From Peptococcaceae bacterium (GTDB lineage: Bacteria; Bacillota; Desulfitobacteriia; Desulfitobacteriales; Syntrophobotulaceae), in NCBI GenBank assembly GCA_012517475.1, contig JAAYUV010000022.1, positions 25,150 through 89,149 on the forward strand: a stretch of DNA of 64,000 nucleotides. The letters are read 5' to 3'. The stretch's first letter is position 1; each line of letters begins with the position of its first letter. A program made the position numbers and the translations under genes. The notes beneath the pieces were generated by a model, which was not told the DNA's origin, searched no databases, and saw nothing but the letters and a program-made list of their open reading frames with translations. Below, piece after piece: positions 26,888-35,820 of the stretch.

Positions 26888-27886
26888 ATGAGAATAGCGG
26901 TTGATGCCATGGGAGGGGACTACGCGCCGGCCGAGATCGTAAAGGGCGCTTTAAAAGCGGCTGCGGTCTATCCGGATATCCATATTATCCTTGTCGGACA
27001 GAAGGATAAGATTATGGAGCATATTCCGGGGCAAAAGCTTGGACCGAATCTGGAGATCCATGAAGCTTCCGAAGTAATCGCCATGGATGAACATCCTGCA
27101 GCTGCGATTAAGAAGAAGAAGGATGCTTCTATTGTTGTGGCAACAAGTTTAGTTAAAGAAGGAACTGCAGATGCTTTGGTTTCGGCTGGAAGCACAGGGG
27201 CACAAATGGCTGCGGCGCTGCTGGGCTTAGGCAGAATAAAGGGGATTAACCGGCCCGCCATTGGAACAGTCATCCCTACACTTCAAGCTGGAAAACTCTT
27301 AATCGATGTAGGGGCAAATCCTGATGCAAAACCTGTGAATCTGCTCCAGTACGGGATGATGGGAAGTATCTATGCTGAAATGATTCTGGGTATTAAGAAA
27401 CCAAAAGTGGCCTTGCTCAACATTGGGAGTGAAGAAGGAAAAGGGAATGAGCTGGTTCAGGAGGCATATGAATTACTAAAGAATTCATCGCTTAATTTTA
27501 TCGGGAATGTTGAAGGCAGGGATATCCCTTATGGGGCGGCGGACGTGATTGTCTGCGATGCGTTTGTTGGAAATATCGTTTTAAAAACGATTGAAGGAAT
27601 GGCGTCTTCTCTATTTCAGTTGATAAAGGAAAAAATAACGGCTAATTCGGCAAGGAAACTCGGAGCTTTGCTTATCAAACCCGGTTTAAAGGAAATAGCT
27701 CATACCTTAGACTATTCGGAATATGGGGGAGCCCCTTTGCTTGGCGTAAATGGAACCAGTGTCATTTGTCATGGCAGTTCCAAAGAAAAAGCTATCTTCA
27801 ACGCCATCAGGGTAGCTAAAGAGTGTGTTGAGGAAAAAATTATCGATAAAATTACTGCACAATTGGAAAAAAGTACGGAAATTTAG
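26888..27886 (+). CDS. plsX: Phosphate acyltransferase PlsX
   Basis: Makes acyl phosphate from acyl-ACP for PlsY, the first step in phospholipid synthesis; also takes up acyl phosphate from fatty acid kinase. 332 aa with AVDAMGGDYAP, ALVSAGSTGAQMAAALL, LIDVGANPDAKP, VCDAFVGNIVLKTIEG and YGGAPLLGVNG. ATG 26888 has GAGAGG at suitable distance; ATG 26879 or a longer frame to 26771 is less likely. No fapR precedes it and fabH/fabD are absent from the locus; acpP follows. Confidence 0.96.
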   Translation: MRIAVDAMGGDYAPAEIVKGALKAAAVYPDIHIILVGQKDKIMEHIPGQKLGPNLEIHEASEVIAMDEHPAAAIKKKKDASIVVATSLVKEGTADALVSAGSTGAQMAAALLGLGRIKGINRPAIGTVIPTLQAGKLLIDVGANPDAKPVNLLQYGMMGSIYAEMILGIKKPKVALLNIGSEEGKGNELVQEAYELLKNSSLNFIGNVEGRDIPYGAADVIVCDAFVGNIVLKTIEGMASSLFQLIKEKITANSARKLGALLIKPGLKEIAHTLDYSEYGGAPLLGVNGTSVICHGSSKEKAIFNAIRVAKECVEEKIIDKITAQLEKSTEI

Positions 27887-27908
27887 GGCTCCGGCTGGTA
27901 AAAGTAGC

Positions 27909-27936
27909 TTGCATTATTGATAAATACTGGTACAAT
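27909..27936 (+). promoter_or_regulatory. Promoter candidate for acpP
   Basis: TTGCAT, 16 nt, TACAAT, with TGG immediately before the -10 (extended -10). About 100 nt before acpP. Confidence 0.6.
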
Positions 27937-28039
27937 TCTGAATAAAAGGTTTAATACCTCAAGATAATAGGTGAAGAACTCCAAGTAAGTATTTAATCGA
28001 AGAGCAAGATTACACGATGAGAGGGGGTGGCAAATAATC

Positions 28040-28267
28040 ATGGACGTATATGAAAAGGTAAAAGCTATTGTGATCGACCAACTAGGGGTAGATGAAGAAG
28101 AAATCACTCCTACTACATCTTTTCAAGCTCTGAATGCAGATTCTCTGGATATCGTTGAACTCGTAATGGCACTTGAAGAAGAATTTAACCTCGATATTGC
28201 CGATGAAGAGGTGGAGAACATCCAGACCATTGCAGATGTGGTCAAATACGTTAAGGAGAATCAATAA
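28040..28267 (+). CDS. acpP: Acyl carrier protein
   Basis: 75-aa acidic carrier of growing acyl chains. The phosphopantetheine attachment site is the Ser of ADSLDIVELVM (about residue 36). GAGGGGG ribosome-binding site. Lies between plsX and rnc, as in many Firmicutes, but followed by an unusual 190-nt palindromic region rather than by rnc directly. Confidence 0.97.
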   Translation: MDVYEKVKAIVIDQLGVDEEEITPTTSFQALNADSLDIVELVMALEEEFNLDIADEEVENIQTIADVVKYVKENQ

Positions 28268-28273
28268 GCCCTG

Positions 28274-28361
28274 AAAAGCCCCGTAATGCTGAAAGGGGAC
28301 ACACCTGTGAAGAGAAAATTCTCCGGACAGGAATGTCTCCACCACGTGCTACGGGGCTTTT
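28274..28361. repeat. Large multi-stem hairpin after acpP
   Basis: The outer 12-bp perfect stem AAAAGCCCCGTA / TACGGGGCTTTT (28274-28285, 28350-28361) encloses three further nested pairings: GGGGACA/TGTCTCC (28295-28301, 28334-28340, one G-U), CCTGT/ACAGG (28304-28308, 28327-28331) and GAGAA/TTCTC (28312-28316, 28319-28323). A T run ends the right arm, so it can also act as a terminator. Confidence 0.75.
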
Positions 28362-28382
28362 GAAGTCCATGGAAGGACAAAT

Positions 28383-28412
28383 GCCGCGATGCCATGGACG
28401 GCAAGGAGCGGC
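28383..28412 (+). repeat. 30-nt hairpin repeat, copy 2
   Basis: GCCGC-GA-TGCCAT-GG-ACGGCA-AGGA-GCGGC. Matches the copies at 40999-41028 and (inverted) 13820-13849. One inner pair is mismatched here (A opposite C). It lies just upstream of rnc and includes an ATG that opens the rnc frame but has no ribosome-binding site. Confidence 0.8.
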
Positions 28413-28460
28413 GAAAGCCCATGGACGCATAAATGTGAAAGGGGGAGTAAATTTATCCCC

Positions 28461-29216
28461 ATGGTTAAGAAAAATAATCGTTACTATCTGAAAAAAAATA
28501 TTCATCATGATAAGATTCTATATAAAGGTGAAGTCGAATTGTTTTCAAAGAGACTTGGATTCGAGAATCCCCAGGGCGAGCTAATATGTACAGCACTCAC
28601 CCACCCTTCCTATACTTTTGAGAATCCCTCCAGCGGATTGGAGAATAATCAGCGAATGGAGTTTCTCGGTGATGCTGTCCTGGATTTCGTAATTGGTGAG
28701 TATCTTTACCTAAATTACCCTGAAAGGCCGGAAGGAGAACTCACAAAAATGAGAGCGGCAGTGGTCAATGAAACCACGCTGGCCCGGAAAGCCAAGAGCA
28801 TTGATCTAGGACAAGCTCTTTTTCTGGGTAAGGGAGAGCAATCCTCCGGCGGAAGGGAAAGGCCTTCGATCCTTGCTGATGCATTAGAGGCTGTGATCGG
28901 AGCAATATACTTGCAGTATGGCTTTGAAAAAGTTCGTAAGTTCATACTTGACATGTTGGTTCCTGAGATAAAGGAGCTGGATGATGGAAATTACGGAGAT
29001 TTTAAAACCATGCTTCAAGAAAAGGCCCAGAAAATTGAGTACGATGTGATATACCGGATTATAGATGAAACCGGACCTGACCATGATAAACTTTTTACCG
29101 CCGGTGTTTACGTTCACAGTGAACTAAAAGGAAAAGGTACCGGCAAAACAAAAAAAGAGGCTGAACAGAATGCAGCCCGGTTGGCTCTGAAAAAATGGGA
29201 GGGAAAAGACGAGTGA
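28461..29216 (+). CDS. rnc: Ribonuclease III
   Basis: Cleaves double-stranded RNA in rRNA and mRNA maturation. About 251 aa: an RNase III catalytic domain with NNQRMEFLGDAVLDFVIGEYL (signature Glu/Asp) and SILADALEAVIGAIYLQYG (second acidic cluster), then a C-terminal double-stranded RNA-binding domain ending KKEAEQNAARLAL. The start is uncertain: ATG 28461 lies 14 nt after GGGGGAG, while an ATG at 28389 within the repeat is unlikely. GTGA overlap with smc. Confidence 0.95.
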   Translation: MVKKNNRYYLKKNIHHDKILYKGEVELFSKRLGFENPQGELICTALTHPSYTFENPSSGLENNQRMEFLGDAVLDFVIGEYLYLNYPERPEGELTKMRAAVVNETTLARKAKSIDLGQALFLGKGEQSSGGRERPSILADALEAVIGAIYLQYGFEKVRKFILDMLVPEIKELDDGNYGDFKTMLQEKAQKIEYDVIYRIIDETGPDHDKLFTAGVYVHSELKGKGTGKTKKEAEQNAARLALKKWEGKDE

Positions 29217-32200
29217 CAGCTAGGAAGAATGCTGAAGTTTTCCTGAAGGCTATCCAGATCCAAGGGTTTAAATCATTCGCCGATAAAATCAGGTTGGAAT
29301 TGCAGCCTGGGTTAAGCGTGATCGTAGGTCCTAACGGGAGCGGAAAAAGCAATGTTGCTGATGCTGTCCGTTGGGTTTTGGGAGAACAGAGCGCCAAGAG
29401 TTTAAGAGGAAGTAAGATGGAAGATGTCATTTTTGCCGGGAGCTCGGCCAGGAGACCGGTAGGGATGGCAGAGGTTTCACTTATCTTTGATAACTCTTCC
29501 GGTCTTTTTTCTTTGGATTATGATGAGGTGGTCATTACCCGAAGGGTTTACCGGGATGGAGACGGACAATTCTTCATTAACCGGACCCCTTGCCGCTTAA
29601 AAGATATTCAGGAACTGTTTATGGATACCGGTTCCGGCAAAGAAGGTTTTTCTATCATTGGGCAGGGACGGGTAGAAGAAATATTAAACCTCAAATCCGA
29701 AGAACGCAGGTTATTGATCGAAGAAGTGGCGGGTATCAGCAAATACCGCCTTCGGAAAAAAGAAGCATTAAAAAAGCTGGAAGAAACCCAGCAAAACGTC
29801 AACAGGTTAAATGATATTATCGCGGAAATAGAAACCAGGATTGAGCCTCTTGCAAAGCAAGCTGAAGTGGCGAGGGTCAGTAAAGGATTGATTGCTGAGC
29901 TGGAGGAAACCGAAATAAAGCTCATTGTGAATGAGCTATCCGAAATTAACAATAAGTTAATCAATTCTCAAAGCGGAATGGATGGGCTGACTAAGGAAAT
30001 AACGGTTCTTACGACAAGGATTGTTGAAGAGGAAAATCTGAATATCAGAAGTAAATATGAACTGAACCAACTGGAAGAACGCCTTCAGGCTCTTCAGAGT
30101 GAAGTTTATAATTTGGAAAACAGTGTAAAAGAAACAGCCTATGAGCTCTCTTTATTATCCGAAAGACAGGGATATGCCAAAGAACAGCTAACCCGCTTAG
30201 AAAAAGAAATCTGTGCCACTGAAGAAAAAATTGGCCAATCTGACATGAAGATCACCAGCTTGACTGGCAAAGAAGCGGTTCTTCAGAATAATTTATTTGA
30301 AGTATCTAAAATGCTGCAGGCACATGAAAACCGTATGGCAGAACTCAGGGAGCTGAGTGGAAGCACTCGTCTGGAAGATTTGAAGACCGAAATCTTTGAG
30401 GAAATGTCCAACAGAAGTAAGTTGATCAATGAAAAGACGGAGATAGAACATAAAAAAGAAACTCTTTTGAAAAAAGAAGAACAGTGTCAACAGGATCTTT
30501 TATCAAGAGAAGCGGAAAAAGAAGTCCTTCTGCAGGAGATTCGGGAGCAGGAGGCTGAAAAGGTCAGAATTGAGAACCGGGAATCCGAGTTGCTGAGTAG
30601 GTTGGAAATTACCAATAACGGGTTAGAGGAAAAAAGAAAAGAACAATCAAAACTGGAAGAGTATTCTGCGAACTTAGTCCGGAGAATGGACCAGGCAGGA
30701 GCCAGACTAAATGCCCTCCAAACCCTTGAAGATAATTTGGAGGGTTATCAGAAAGGGGTAAAGGAAACTCTTTTTGCTTTTCGTAAAGGGGAAATTCATT
30801 GTCGGTCTATTTTTGGAACGGTAGCAGAAAATATTGAAGTCCAGGAAAAGTATGAGCTGGCTGTAGAGACAGCTCTGGGAAACTCTCTTCAAAATATTAT
30901 TGTAGAAACGACAGAAGACGGGAAAGAATGCATTGCCTATCTGAAGAAAACCAACAATGGAAGAGCAACTTTCCTGCCTTTGGATGCAATCAGAGGGGGC
31001 AGAACGTCTTTAGAGTCAAAGACGCTGCATCATAAAGGGTTTCAGGGACTGGCAGTAGATCTTGTCAAATATGACAAAAAGTTCAATGAAATCATGGAAT
31101 CCTTATTGGGTAGAATCCTCATCGCGGATAACATGGATTCGGCTATAGATATTGCAAAGATAAACAATTACCGGGTCCGGGTGGTAACTCTCCAGGGCGA
31201 CCAGGTGAATATCGGCGGTTCTCTGACCGGTGGGAGTGCCAGAAATCAGAGCAGCGGTCTCTTAAGCAGGGTAAGGGAAATTGAAGAGATTACACAGAAA
31301 GTAAAAGAATTCCAGGCAGAACTGGAAGGGAAAAAACAGGAGAAAGCTTCTCTTATGAAAGGCATTGAGAGCCTTCTTCAAGATAAGGAGAATTTAGAAC
31401 AGGAACTGAAAGGCCAGAGCGAAGCAAAAGGGATACTGGCTGTAGAAAAAAAACATAGGGAAGATCGAAGCAGACACCTGGAAGAGGCTTTGCGTGTACT
31501 TCACTTTGACCTTTCGGACATCGCCAATCAGTTGGAAGGGCTCCGAGAAAGGGATAATACAACAGGGAAGCAGGTTTCCGAATCTGAGGACCGGATCAAG
31601 GAGTTACAGGATGAACAAGCGAGTCTGGAAAAAATGGTTAAAGAAACCAATACCCTCGTGCAGGAGCTAACAGAAGAAATTACTTCAGCCAAAGTTGAAT
31701 CTGCCCGCTGGGAACAGGAAAGGGATCAAACCCGGCATTTGATTCAGGAAGAGAATGACCGGTTGCAGAGAAATCATCAATTGATAGAAGAAAAAAAGCA
31801 AGAGTTGGCAGGGGTCGTTCAATTTGAGGAAGAGTTGATCAAGGGCCAGGACGATGCAGAGAAAAGTATACAGGAAACGACAAAAGAGTTAAACGAGAAA
31901 AAGCTGCATCTTGTGCAGCTGCGTAAGGAGAAGGAAGCTTTTTCTTCTGCGACGATTAAACAGGAAGAAGATATCCATATCAAGCGCAGGCAGGCAAAAG
32001 ATATGGAACAGCAGCTTCACCAGTATGAGCTTCGTATCGCCCGCTGGCAGACCGAATGGGAGACAGGCTGTATAAGACTTCAGGAGGAGTACAATTTAGC
32101 CTGGGATCAGGCCAGTGGATATATCAGTCAGGACAAAAAAGATTTTCTTCAGGAGAAAATCCTTTCCCTGAAAACGCAAATTGAAGACCTGGGACCCGTT

Positions 32201-32818
32201 AATTATACGGCTTTAGAAGAATATCCCGAAACACTGCAGCGCTTTGAATTTATGTCCTCCCAAAGAAATGATCTGATAGAGGCAGGCAACTCCCTTATGG
32301 GGTTGATAGGGGAACTGGATAAAAGTATGATAGAGCGCTTTGAAGAAGGTTTTAAAGCGGTAAATGAAGCATTCAAAGAGGTATTCAAAGAGCTCTTTAA
32401 TGGAGGCAATGCCGAACTTCAGCTTGATGATCCGGATAACCTTCTGGAGACAGGAGTCAGGATTATAGCACAACCCCCCGGCAAGAAACCACAATTACTA
32501 TCGCTTCTTTCCGGAGGAGAACGTTCCTTCACAGCCATTGCTCTTCTCTTCGCTTTCTTAAAGGTCAAACCAAGTCCATTCTGTCTTTTGGATGAAATTG
32601 AGGCGGCTTTGGATGAAGCAAATGTCAAACGTTTTGTGCATTACTTGCATACCCTTTCTGATCATACCCAATTCATAGTGATTTCCCACCGGAGGGGGAC
32701 AATGGAGTCGGCAGACCGGTTATATGGGATTACCATGGAGGAATCCGGCGTTTCCAAACTGTTAACGGTAGAATTGGAAGACCGGGAAACAGGGAATCCT
32801 TTACCATCTGCTATTTGA
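29213..32818 (+). CDS. smc: Chromosome segregation protein SMC
   Basis: SMC-ScpAB condensin ATPase. 1201 aa: Walker A VGPNGSGKSN near residue 35, a long coiled coil, hinge domain near 515-640 (FGTVAENIEVQ, GGSLTGGSA), a second coiled coil, then the signature LLSGGERSFTAIALLF and Walker B FCLLDEIEAALDEANV near the C-terminus. GTG 29213 overlaps the rnc stop by 4 nt with GGAGGG before it; ATG 29195 has no such site. scpA and scpB are not in the window. Confidence 0.97.
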   Translation: MTARKNAEVFLKAIQIQGFKSFADKIRLELQPGLSVIVGPNGSGKSNVADAVRWVLGEQSAKSLRGSKMEDVIFAGSSARRPVGMAEVSLIFDNSSGLFSLDYDEVVITRRVYRDGDGQFFINRTPCRLKDIQELFMDTGSGKEGFSIIGQGRVEEILNLKSEERRLLIEEVAGISKYRLRKKEALKKLEETQQNVNRLNDIIAEIETRIEPLAKQAEVARVSKGLIAELEETEIKLIVNELSEINNKLINSQSGMDGLTKEITVLTTRIVEEENLNIRSKYELNQLEERLQALQSEVYNLENSVKETAYELSLLSERQGYAKEQLTRLEKEICATEEKIGQSDMKITSLTGKEAVLQNNLFEVSKMLQAHENRMAELRELSGSTRLEDLKTEIFEEMSNRSKLINEKTEIEHKKETLLKKEEQCQQDLLSREAEKEVLLQEIREQEAEKVRIENRESELLSRLEITNNGLEEKRKEQSKLEEYSANLVRRMDQAGARLNALQTLEDNLEGYQKGVKETLFAFRKGEIHCRSIFGTVAENIEVQEKYELAVETALGNSLQNIIVETTEDGKECIAYLKKTNNGRATFLPLDAIRGGRTSLESKTLHHKGFQGLAVDLVKYDKKFNEIMESLLGRILIADNMDSAIDIAKINNYRVRVVTLQGDQVNIGGSLTGGSARNQSSGLLSRVREIEEITQKVKEFQAELEGKKQEKASLMKGIESLLQDKENLEQELKGQSEAKGILAVEKKHREDRSRHLEEALRVLHFDLSDIANQLEGLRERDNTTGKQVSESEDRIKELQDEQASLEKMVKETNTLVQELTEEITSAKVESARWEQERDQTRHLIQEENDRLQRNHQLIEEKKQELAGVVQFEEELIKGQDDAEKSIQETTKELNEKKLHLVQLRKEKEAFSSATIKQEEDIHIKRRQAKDMEQQLHQYELRIARWQTEWETGCIRLQEEYNLAWDQASGYISQDKKDFLQEKILSLKTQIEDLGPVNYTALEEYPETLQRFEFMSSQRNDLIEAGNSLMGLIGELDKSMIERFEEGFKAVNEAFKEVFKELFNGGNAELQLDDPDNLLETGVRIIAQPPGKKPQLLSLLSGGERSFTAIALLFAFLKVKPSPFCLLDEIEAALDEANVKRFVHYLHTLSDHTQFIVISHRRGTMESADRLYGITMEESGVSKLLTVELEDRETGNPLPSAI

Positions 32819-32833
32819 TTCCTGAACAATAAT

Positions 32834-32862
32834 TTGTGAGCGATTGTCAAATATGCTAAAAT
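32834..32862 (+). promoter_or_regulatory. Promoter candidate for ftsY
   Basis: TTGTGA, 17 nt, TAAAAT with TGC before the -10. Located 57-85 nt upstream of the ftsY start. Confidence 0.65.
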
Positions 32863-32918
32863 TTTGTTGATTGAGACTATATCCCGATGGCAAAGGTAAA
32901 ATAAAAGGAGAAGTGACA

Positions 32919-33845
32919 GTGGCAGGTATCTTTAATAAACTCAAGGAAAAGTTGACAAAAACTCGTCAGGGGTTTGTAGATAAAGTAGAATCGATTTTCA
33001 CCGGAGCTAGACGCATTGATGAAGACCTCTATGAGGAATTGGAAGAAGTTCTTATCCAATCTGATGTGGGAGTCGCGACAAGTCTTGAACTGGTTACCTT
33101 GCTGCGCCAATCTGTAAAGGAAAGAAAAATATCAGATCCTCTTCAGCTGCCGGAAGTTTTGAAGGAGCATATCACAAATCTGCTGGGTGAGGAGAATCCT
33201 TTGTGTATAGCTGAGGACAACCTCTCTGTATATTTGGTTGTGGGCGTAAACGGAGTAGGAAAAACGACAACGATTGGAAAATTAGCCAAAAACCTGACGT
33301 CCCAGGGGAAAAGCGTTCTTTTGGCAGCGGGGGATACGTTTAGGGCGGCCGCAATTGAACAATTGGAAGTATGGGGAGAACGGGCCGGTGTTGAAGTAAT
33401 TAAACAGGCGGAAGGAGCTGATCCTGCTGCTGTAGCCTATGATGCGGTCCGGGCTGCAAAATCCAGAAACGTAGATATTCTTATTGTAGACACTGCCGGA
33501 AGGCTTCACAATAAAGTCAATCTCATGAAAGAATTAAGCAAAATAAAGAAAGTGATTGAAAGGGAAGTGCCCGGGGCGCCTCATGAAGTCTTGTTGGTTC
33601 TTGATGCGACTACAGGACAGAATGCCATACAGCAAGTCAAACTTTTCCAGGAAGCAGCCGATGTTACCGGGATTATCCTTACGAAACTGGATGGTACGGC
33701 GAAGGGCGGTGTCATCCTTGGCATTCAGGGTGAGGCCCAGGTTCCGGTAAAGTTAATCGGGATCGGGGAAGGAATTGATGACCTAAAACCATTTGATCCT
33801 GCAGAATTTGCTAATGCGTTATTTGCCAAGTCCGAGGAGGGATAA
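32919..33845 (+). CDS. ftsY: Signal recognition particle receptor FtsY
   Basis: SRP receptor GTPase that docks ribosome-nascent-chain complexes at the membrane. 308 aa, short acidic A domain. NG-domain motifs: VGVNGVGKTTTIGKLA (G1), AAGDTFRAAAIEQL, VDTAGRLHN (G3), TKLDGTAKGG (G4) and GIGEGIDDLKPF. GTG 32919 lies 8 nt after AAAGGAG; the GTG at 32913 and the open frame back to 32871 are less well placed. Confidence 0.97.
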   Translation: MAGIFNKLKEKLTKTRQGFVDKVESIFTGARRIDEDLYEELEEVLIQSDVGVATSLELVTLLRQSVKERKISDPLQLPEVLKEHITNLLGEENPLCIAEDNLSVYLVVGVNGVGKTTTIGKLAKNLTSQGKSVLLAAGDTFRAAAIEQLEVWGERAGVEVIKQAEGADPAAVAYDAVRAAKSRNVDILIVDTAGRLHNKVNLMKELSKIKKVIEREVPGAPHEVLLVLDATTGQNAIQQVKLFQEAADVTGIILTKLDGTAKGGVILGIQGEAQVPVKLIGIGEGIDDLKPFDPAEFANALFAKSEEG

Positions 33846-33847
33846 AC

Positions 33848-34630
33848 TTGGATTTTGCACTGATTGGCGGTACCGGGGTAGAAAACCTTTCTTTGGCTGA
33901 TAAAACTGAAATTACGGTTGATACTCCGTATGGATCCGTTCCTCTTCAAACCGGGAAAATCGGAAATGTAGAGATGGCTTTTCTAAGGAGACATGGTTCG
34001 GGGCACACCGTACCGCCTCATCGAATAAACTATAGGGGCAATATCTGGGCATTAAGGGAGCTCGGAGTCCGAAAAATCCTTGCTACCGGAGCGGTAGGTT
34101 CGATATCTCCTGAATTTCGGACTGGGGATATCGTCTTGGTCGATCAGTTTTTGGACTTTACCAAGAACCGTCCCCAAACATTTTTTGAGGGTGGGGAGCA
34201 GGGAGTACTGCACGTGGATGTATCTGACCCTTACTGTCCCGAATTGCGGAAAAATATAATCTCTGGTGCTCAAACTATCGGATTAGACGTTAAAGAGGGC
34301 GGAGTTTATGTTTGTACCGAAGGACCCCGTTTTGAGACGCCTGCAGAAATTAAGATGTATAATATTTTAGGCGGTCATTTGGTTGGAATGACCGGAGTAC
34401 CGGAAGTTGTCCTGGCCAGGGAGTTGGGTTTATGTTACGCTACCATGGCGCTTGTTACCAATGAAGCTGCGGGAATCTCAAAGCAACCGTTGACACATTC
34501 GGAAGTAATCGCTACTATGAACATGTTAGGAGCAACTGTAGCTAAGCTTATTGAAAGCACCTGCAGATTTCTTAAAAAAGAACAAAGTTGTTACTGCTTA
34601 ACCGGTTGCACGGAAGCAGGCTTGTTTTAG
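33848..34630 (+). CDS. mtnP: S-methyl-5'-thioadenosine / thioinosine phosphorylase family (MtnP)
   Basis: Phosphorolysis of methylthioadenosine (or a related purine nucleoside) to methylthioribose 1-phosphate and base. 260 aa of the PNP/MTAP family 2: IGGTGVENL, RRHGSGHTVPPHRINYRGN (phosphate/ribose site), TGAVGSI, CTEGPRFETPAEI, GMTGVPEVVLARELG, TNEAAGIS. TTG start with GAGGAGG. Directly followed by mtnA, which uses its product, so an MTA role is favoured over a general purine phosphorylase. Confidence 0.88.
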   Translation: MDFALIGGTGVENLSLADKTEITVDTPYGSVPLQTGKIGNVEMAFLRRHGSGHTVPPHRINYRGNIWALRELGVRKILATGAVGSISPEFRTGDIVLVDQFLDFTKNRPQTFFEGGEQGVLHVDVSDPYCPELRKNIISGAQTIGLDVKEGGVYVCTEGPRFETPAEIKMYNILGGHLVGMTGVPEVVLARELGLCYATMALVTNEAAGISKQPLTHSEVIATMNMLGATVAKLIESTCRFLKKEQSCYCLTGCTEAGLF

Positions 34631-34645
34631 AAAGGCGGAAAAACT

Positions 34646-35677
34646 GTGAAAGCGCTTCAATGGCAGGGTGATTATCTCCTGATCCTTGATCAGACTAAGC
34701 TACCGTTTGAAGAAAAATACCGTGAAGCCAGATCCTATTTGGAGGTAGCGGAAGCTATTAAAAATATGGAAGTGCGTGGGGCGCCGGTTATTGGTGCTGC
34801 CGCTGCTTATGGATTTGCTCTGGGAGCCATGGAATACCAGGGTGAAATGAACGGGCTTCAGGAACACATGAAAGAAGTCAGGGCTGTGTTGGAAAGTACT
34901 CGCCCTACAGCGGTAAATCTATTCTGGGCATTGCGGAAGATGGAAGACAAGCTGCGAGAAGTGCAAAATTCCAGTCTGGATCAAATAAAACAGGCTTTGG
35001 TCAATGAGGCAAATACCATTGCTGAAGATGACCGCAGGATGAACAGGCTGATTGGAGAATACGGCAATACGATAGTTCCCGAAAAAGCCAATATTTTAAC
35101 TCACTGTAACACCGGAACACTGGCTACCGTGGAATATGGCACTGCTCTTGGCATCGTCCGTGCTGCCTATGAATCGGGGAAGAAAGTTCACGTATATGCC
35201 GGAGAGACCAGGCCATTCCTTCAAGGCGCAAGACTTACGGCATGGGAACTTTTGCAGGAGAAAATTCCTCACACACTGATCACCGATAGCATGGCAGGTT
35301 ATTTGATGCAGCAGAACAAGGTGGACATGGTCATTGTGGGGGCTGACAGGATTGCCGCAAATGGAGACACGGCAAACAAGATTGGAACGTATTCACTGGC
35401 CGTTCTGGCATTTGCCCATGAGATTCCTTTCTATGTGGCTGCACCGACCAGTACCATAGACCTAAAGCTTTCGAGCGGAGACGAAATTCCTGTAGAAGAA
35501 CGGGAAGGCAAAGAGATCAGAATGTTTATGGGAGTAAGAGTTGTTCCCGAAGAAGTACAGGTGTATAATCCAGCTTTTGATATAACCCCTGCCAAATATA
35601 TATCAGGGATCATCACTGAAAAAGGCATTATTTCCCCGCCGTTTACCGTTAATCTGGTAAAAATGCTGGTTAAATAA
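34646..35677 (+). CDS. mtnA: S-methyl-5-thioribose-1-phosphate isomerase MtnA
   Basis: Converts methylthioribose 1-phosphate to methylthioribulose 1-phosphate. 343 aa of the eIF2B-like family: EVRGAPVIGAAAAYG, THCNTGTLATVEYG (catalytic Cys), AGETRPFLQGARLTAWEL, GADRIAANGDTANKIGTY (catalytic Asp). GTG start. No mtnK, mtnW, mtnX, mtnB or mtnD is nearby, so the fate of the product is unknown from the window. Confidence 0.93.
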   Translation: MKALQWQGDYLLILDQTKLPFEEKYREARSYLEVAEAIKNMEVRGAPVIGAAAAYGFALGAMEYQGEMNGLQEHMKEVRAVLESTRPTAVNLFWALRKMEDKLREVQNSSLDQIKQALVNEANTIAEDDRRMNRLIGEYGNTIVPEKANILTHCNTGTLATVEYGTALGIVRAAYESGKKVHVYAGETRPFLQGARLTAWELLQEKIPHTLITDSMAGYLMQQNKVDMVIVGADRIAANGDTANKIGTYSLAVLAFAHEIPFYVAAPTSTIDLKLSSGDEIPVEEREGKEIRMFMGVRVVPEEVQVYNPAFDITPAKYISGIITEKGIISPPFTVNLVKMLVK

Positions 35678-35692
35678 CAGTAATATAATATA

Positions 35693-35736
35693 CAGCGGCT
35701 TAGAAGGCGAATAGCCCCTAAGACGCTGATTTTTTA
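35693..35736 (+). terminator. Terminator after mtnA
   Basis: Stem CAGCGGCTTAG / CTAAGACGCTG (one mismatch) followed by ATTTTTT. Confidence 0.8.
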
Positions 35737-35746
35737 TTATACTGCC

Positions 35747-35783
35747 TTGACAAATCACCGTACTCAAGTTAAAATACTTGAGT
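35747..35783 (+). promoter_or_regulatory. Promoter with embedded operator for ylxM-ffh
   Basis: TTGACA (35747-35752), 17 nt, TAAAAT (35770-35775). The -10 hexamer is the exact centre of a perfect inverted repeat ACTCAAGT-TAAAAT-ACTTGAGT (35762-35783). A second inverted repeat GTAAAG/CTTTAC follows at about 35784-35803. Confidence 0.8.
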
Positions 35784-35820
35784 GTAAAGCAAAAATACTT
35801 TACAACCTTGGGGAATTACC

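Noticed and set aside
28389..28460. 24-residue N-terminal extension of RNase III
   Set aside because: The ATG is inside repeat copy 2, has no ribosome-binding site, and the extension is not conserved in the family.
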